64,000 nt of DNA from Carya illinoinensis. Lineage: Eukaryota > Streptophyta > Magnoliopsida > Fagales > Juglandaceae. Shown one piece after another: positions 63,218-64,000 of the stretch (its first letter is position 1; every line of letters starts with the position of its first letter). The DNA is taken from contig NC_056765.1 in the NCBI RefSeq assembly GCF_018687715.1, forward strand, positions 21,728,894-21,792,893. Reading direction: 5' to 3'. The translations under genes and the position numbers were made by a program. Under the pieces are notes generated by a model that saw nothing but the letters and a program-made list of their open reading frames with translations, made no database searches and was not told where the DNA came from.

Positions 63218-64000
63218 ATGGCTACACCTCACCACGCACTCTTAAGGACTATTTGCAACCCACTCGTACCACTACTACTTCATGCATTGTTTTACCTGAA
63301 AATGCACCTAATTTCTCTATCAAGCATGGCATGGTGTCAGTGATACCTCAGTTCCACGGGATGGATTCTGAGAGTCCTTACCCCACTTGACAGATTTTGA
63401 GTTGGCTTGTGCTACTTTTATCACTAGGGCTGTTACTGATGAATTCATTAGACTTCGTTTATTTCCTTTCTCTTTAAAGGATAAAGCGAAGATTTGGTTT
63501 AACTCTTTGAGACCTAATTCTATTTCTAGTTGGTCTGACATGTAGCGTGATTTCTTACAGAAATTTTTTCCTTTTCAGAGAACTCAATTTTTGCAAGAGC
63601 AAATCAGCCAGTTCAATCAGAGACCTGATGAGACCTTTCAGGCTAGTTGGGAAAAGTTTAAGGATTTGGTGAACATTTGTCCACATCATAGTTTTGAATC
63701 TTGGAGGCTGGTGAGCTATTTTTACACTGGTCTCACCCCGGAATGCAAGCAGTTTGTTCAGACAATGTGCAATGGGGAGTTCTTCAGCAAAGAACCTGAT
63801 GAAGCATTATCATTTTTTGACTACCTTGCTGAGAGCGCACAACAGTGGAACACTTGTACTAATCGAGTTCCATTAGCAGCACAGCCACTGAGGGCTATTT
63901 CTGGAGGGGGCAGATATGAGCTTAAAGAAGATACTGATGTTCAAGCCCGAATAGCTGCATTAACTAGAAGATTAGAGGTCATGGAAATAGAAAAAGTGAA
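63218..64000 (+). pseudogene. Ty3/gypsy gag remnant, 3' part beyond window
   Basis: Capsid-type gag of a plant Ty3/gypsy element (Retrotrans_gag-like), broken in at least three places. A possible start ATG is at 63218, but the recognisable N-terminal text (TLKDYLQPTRT, IKHGMVSVIPQFHGMDSESP) is in another frame, read from about 63229 to a stop at 63388-63390. A one-base loss in the CCCC at 63381-63384 explains that stop. Frame 3 then gives HLTDFELACATFITRAV and KDKAKIWFNSLRP, ends at TAG 63543-63545, and past that stop stays open to the window end with RDFLQKFFP, WEKFKDLVNICPHH, SWRLVSYFYTGLTP and FVQTMCNGEFF. The order of motifs is that of Tat/Athila-type gag. The last part (VQARIAALTRRLEVMEIEK) looks like the helical stretch after the capsid. 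Zinc knuckle, protease and pol are not in the window. Confidence 0.87.

Noticed and set aside
60547..64000. Reading the 60547-63106 LTR as the 5' LTR of the gag element at 63218
   Set aside because: The bases right after the LTR are the TSD plus 12 more satellite bases, with no primer-binding site, so the gag most likely belongs to a separate element.

Overview
The window looks like plant nuclear heterochromatin, probably from a dicot. The support is indirect: two Ty3/gypsy retrotransposon remnants of plant type, a long solo LTR, and one very large satellite array. I see no host protein-coding gene and no rRNA or tRNA gene. About 92% of the window is a single tandem repeat family.

Layout. 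(1) 1-1410: a decayed Ty3/gypsy pol remnant (RNase H end, integrase zinc finger, end of the integrase core, integrase C-terminus) with large internal deletions and nested tandem duplications. (2) About 1375-1975: the probable 3' LTR of that element, ending abruptly inside a satellite monomer. (3) 1976-60546: a head-to-tail array of about 120 units of a satellite whose monomers are about 469-471 or 486-489 bp. (4) 60547-63106: a 2560-bp solo LTR with a perfect 5-bp target-site duplication (CACAT), inserted in the last satellite monomer. (5) 63107-63123: 17 bp of satellite surviving beyond the solo LTR. (6) 63124-64000: 94 bp of unplaced sequence, then a broken Ty3/gypsy gag that runs off the window.

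The array has three higher-order-repeat (HOR) domains. HOR1 (6191-12953) is an 8-monomer unit of 3871 bp. HOR2 (12954-34678) is a different 8-monomer unit of 3865 bp present about five and a half times. HOR3 (about 35331-51700) is a 5-monomer unit of 2404-2406 bp. Neighbouring HORs share monomer types (F-G in HOR1 and HOR2, E-F in HOR2 and HOR3). HOR2-type monomers reappear to the right of HOR3, so HOR3 looks like a later expansion inside an older array. The right edge (56-60.5 kb) has the most diverged and truncated monomers; the left edge is cut cleanly by the retrotransposon.

The open reading frames inside the monomers are not annotated as genes, because HOR-wide indels break them. One antisense frame that stays open in the diverged edge monomers is reported as a finding. 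All alignments and periods were made by eye from phase landmarks; no database search was possible, so species and satellite family remain unnamed.
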